Shown: positions 4,737 through 6,030 of the stretch, in pieces
Layout: each line of letters starts with the position of its first letter
Position numbering within the stretch: position 1 is the first letter of the stretch
DNA from: an uncultured bacterium
GTDB lineage: Bacteria; Bacteroidota; Bacteroidia; Bacteroidales; Bacteroidaceae
Direction: 5' to 3'
Assembly: GCA_945788485.1 (NCBI GenBank)
Contig: CALZMB010000140.1
Coordinates: 1-6,030 of the forward strand
Length of the DNA stretch: 6,030 nucleotides
Notes under the pieces: model-generated
The model's input: the letters and a program-made list of their open reading frames with translations, nothing else
Databases searched by the model: none
What the model was told of the DNA's origin: nothing
Translations under genes and position numbers: made by a program

Positions 4737-6030
4737 ATGAAAAAATTTTATCTGTTGCTACTAAGTGTACTGTCGGCAACATCGGCACTTGTTTCAAACG
4801 CCGCGACGTTTGTAGGGAATCGCACGGATTTCCGCGACGAGACAATCTATTTTGCCATTACCACCCGCTTCTACGACGGCGACCCGACAAACAACACCTA
4901 CTGCTGGGACGGAGTGCTTAACGTGAACGACCCGGAATGGCGCGGCGACTTCAAAGGCCTTATCGACAAGCTCGACTACATCAAGGCTCTCGGTTTTACC
5001 GCCGTATGGATTACGCCTGTCGTCGAGAACGGTTCCGGCCTCGACTATCACGGCTACCATGCCATGGACTTCTCTAAAATCGACCACCGCTACGTAGGAA
5101 AGTCCGACACGGACGCCGATGCTGACGTGGCATTCCAGACACTCATCGACGAGGTGCACAAACGCGGCATGAAGCTTATCCTTGACATTGTGCTGCAACA
5201 TACCGGCAACTTCGGCGAAGCCCGTCTTTGCAAGATGTTTGAAAAGGACTATTCTATCGACCTTGGAGACATCAGCTGCATGAAAGTGGTGCCGCAGAGT
5301 GAAGGCGGCAGGCTTCCGGAGAACTATGCCTCGATGAAGCCGGCAGACCAGTACGGCTCGCGCCTGGCACTGATGAAGAATACGGATTTCGAGAACAATG
5401 ACATCCACAACTATTGGCACCACAAGGCGTGGTTTGACTGGGACGACCCGTCGCGCTGGTGGGGACAGATAGCAGGCGACTGCGTCGATCTTAACACAGA
5501 GCACCCCGCCGTCAGCTCATATATCGTGGACTGCTACTCACGCTTCATCAAGATGGGCGTTGACGGCTTCCGTATCGACACCGCAGGACACATCCCGCGT
5601 CTCTCGTTCAACAACAATTTCTTGCCGCAATTCCAACAGGCGGCGGAATCTGCAGAAGCGAAGGCAAAACGCGGCGGCAGCCCCTTCTTCATGTTCGGCG
5701 AAGTCTGCGCCCGCTCGATGGAAGTGATTTACCGCGGCGCAAACTACAACTGCTCGCCCTGCTACTACACATGGAAAGAATCTAAAGACTATTCGTGGGA
5801 CTATAACGCTGACTCGTGGGACAATGTGGTGGCTATCCCTAAACCCCAAGAAGGCTCACATGACTATGAAACCGTCAGCGAACACACCAACTGGGAATCC
5901 GCTCTCCAGCAGGGAACAGACGATCTTGGACATGCGGATGAAATCCTGCGCCGCAGCGACAATGCTCTGCTCAAAGGCAATGACTACCACACTCCGGACC
6001 ACTCCGACTTCTCCGGATTGAACGTCATCG
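4737..6030 (+). CDS. Exported GH13 alpha-amylase-family glycoside hydrolase, N-terminal part (runs off right edge)
   Basis: The frame is open from ATG at 4737 to the window end (431 codons, no stop). It begins MKKFYLLLLSVLSATSALVS, a Sec type I signal peptide with likely cleavage near NAA (21-23). There is no lipobox. The TIM-barrel of family GH13, which acts on alpha-glucans such as starch or maltodextrin, starts near residue 33. Visible are ETIYFAITTRFYDGD (35-49), GFTAVWITPVVEN (86-98) and DYHGYHAMDF (103-112). Region I is DIVLQHTGN (150-158, with H155). Region II is GVDGFRIDTAGH (274-285, with R279 and the nucleophile D281). Region III is MFGEV (319-323, with the acid/base E322). Region IV with the third carboxylate is beyond the window. 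Region I has Gln154 where many amylases have a calcium-binding Asn. Eight cysteines in the exported part could form disulfides. Reaction (alpha-amylase, neopullulanase or cyclomaltodextrinase) and subfamily cannot be fixed from this part. No SusC/SusD partner is in the window. Confidence 0.93.
   Translation, partial: MKKFYLLLLSVLSATSALVSNAATFVGNRTDFRDETIYFAITTRFYDGDPTNNTYCWDGVLNVNDPEWRGDFKGLIDKLDYIKALGFTAVWITPVVENGSGLDYHGYHAMDFSKIDHRYVGKSDTDADADVAFQTLIDEVHKRGMKLILDIVLQHTGNFGEARLCKMFEKDYSIDLGDISCMKVVPQSEGGRLPENYASMKPADQYGSRLALMKNTDFENNDIHNYWHHKAWFDWDDPSRWWGQIAGDCVDLNTEHPAVSSYIVDCYSRFIKMGVDGFRIDTAGHIPRLSFNNNFLPQFQQAAESAEAKAKRGGSPFFMFGEVCARSMEVIYRGANYNCSPCYYTWKESKDYSWDYNADSWDNVVAIPKPQEGSHDYETVSEHTNWESALQQGTDDLGHADEILRRSDNALLKGNDYHTPDHSDFSGLNVI

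Noticed and set aside
4794..5504. 236-codon minus-strand frame opposite the GH13 gene
   Set aside because: The plus-strand frame carries the GH13 signal peptide and catalytic regions. The antisense frame has no domain and is a codon-bias shadow. The same applies to the 103-codon minus frame at 5538-5849.

Overview
The window looks like a piece of chromosome from a Bacteroidales bacterium, most likely Prevotellaceae or a close relative. Four promoter-like sites carry the Bacteroidetes sigma-ABfr -7 element TAnnTTTG, and two of them also have a TTTG -33 element exactly 20 nt upstream. Start codons lack clear Shine-Dalgarno sequences. The proteins are of Bacteroidales type: a TopA without zinc fingers, a DUF4369/TlpA-like lipoprotein, and an exported GH13 enzyme with an LQHTGN region I. 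The genus is an inference from overall style, not from a database match.

Layout. Positions 1-2438 (minus strand) hold a two-gene operon: topA (complete), then aroK (N-terminal 39 codons only, running off the left edge). They overlap by 4 nt (ATGA). Positions 2439-2737 are a divergent intergenic region with a promoter for each direction and a GC-rich patch in the topA leader. Positions 2738-3886 (plus) encode a lipoprotein with a thioredoxin-like domain that has lost its CxxC motif. A perfect 16-bp-stem hairpin (3918-3960) follows. Next come a strong promoter, tRNA-Asn(GTT) at 4111-4184, and an intrinsic terminator at 4189-4223. Positions 4224-4736 are non-coding apart from a 22-bp tandem repeat array (4397-4490) and the promoter of the last gene. 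Positions 4737-6030 (plus) encode an exported GH13 alpha-amylase-family enzyme that is open at the right edge.

How the genes relate. topA (DNA supercoiling) and aroK (shikimate pathway) are housekeeping genes linked by translational coupling. The lipoprotein, tRNA and GH13 enzyme each have their own promoter and look like separate transcription units, so no shared pathway can be argued from the layout. The lipoprotein and the GH13 enzyme are both exported.

I found no CRISPR array, insertion sequence, phage gene, defence system or other obvious new multi-gene system. The points most worth a second look are the 22-bp tandem repeat upstream of the GH13 gene, the CxxC-less thioredoxin-like lipoprotein, and a possible cysteine-rich leader peptide in front of topA.
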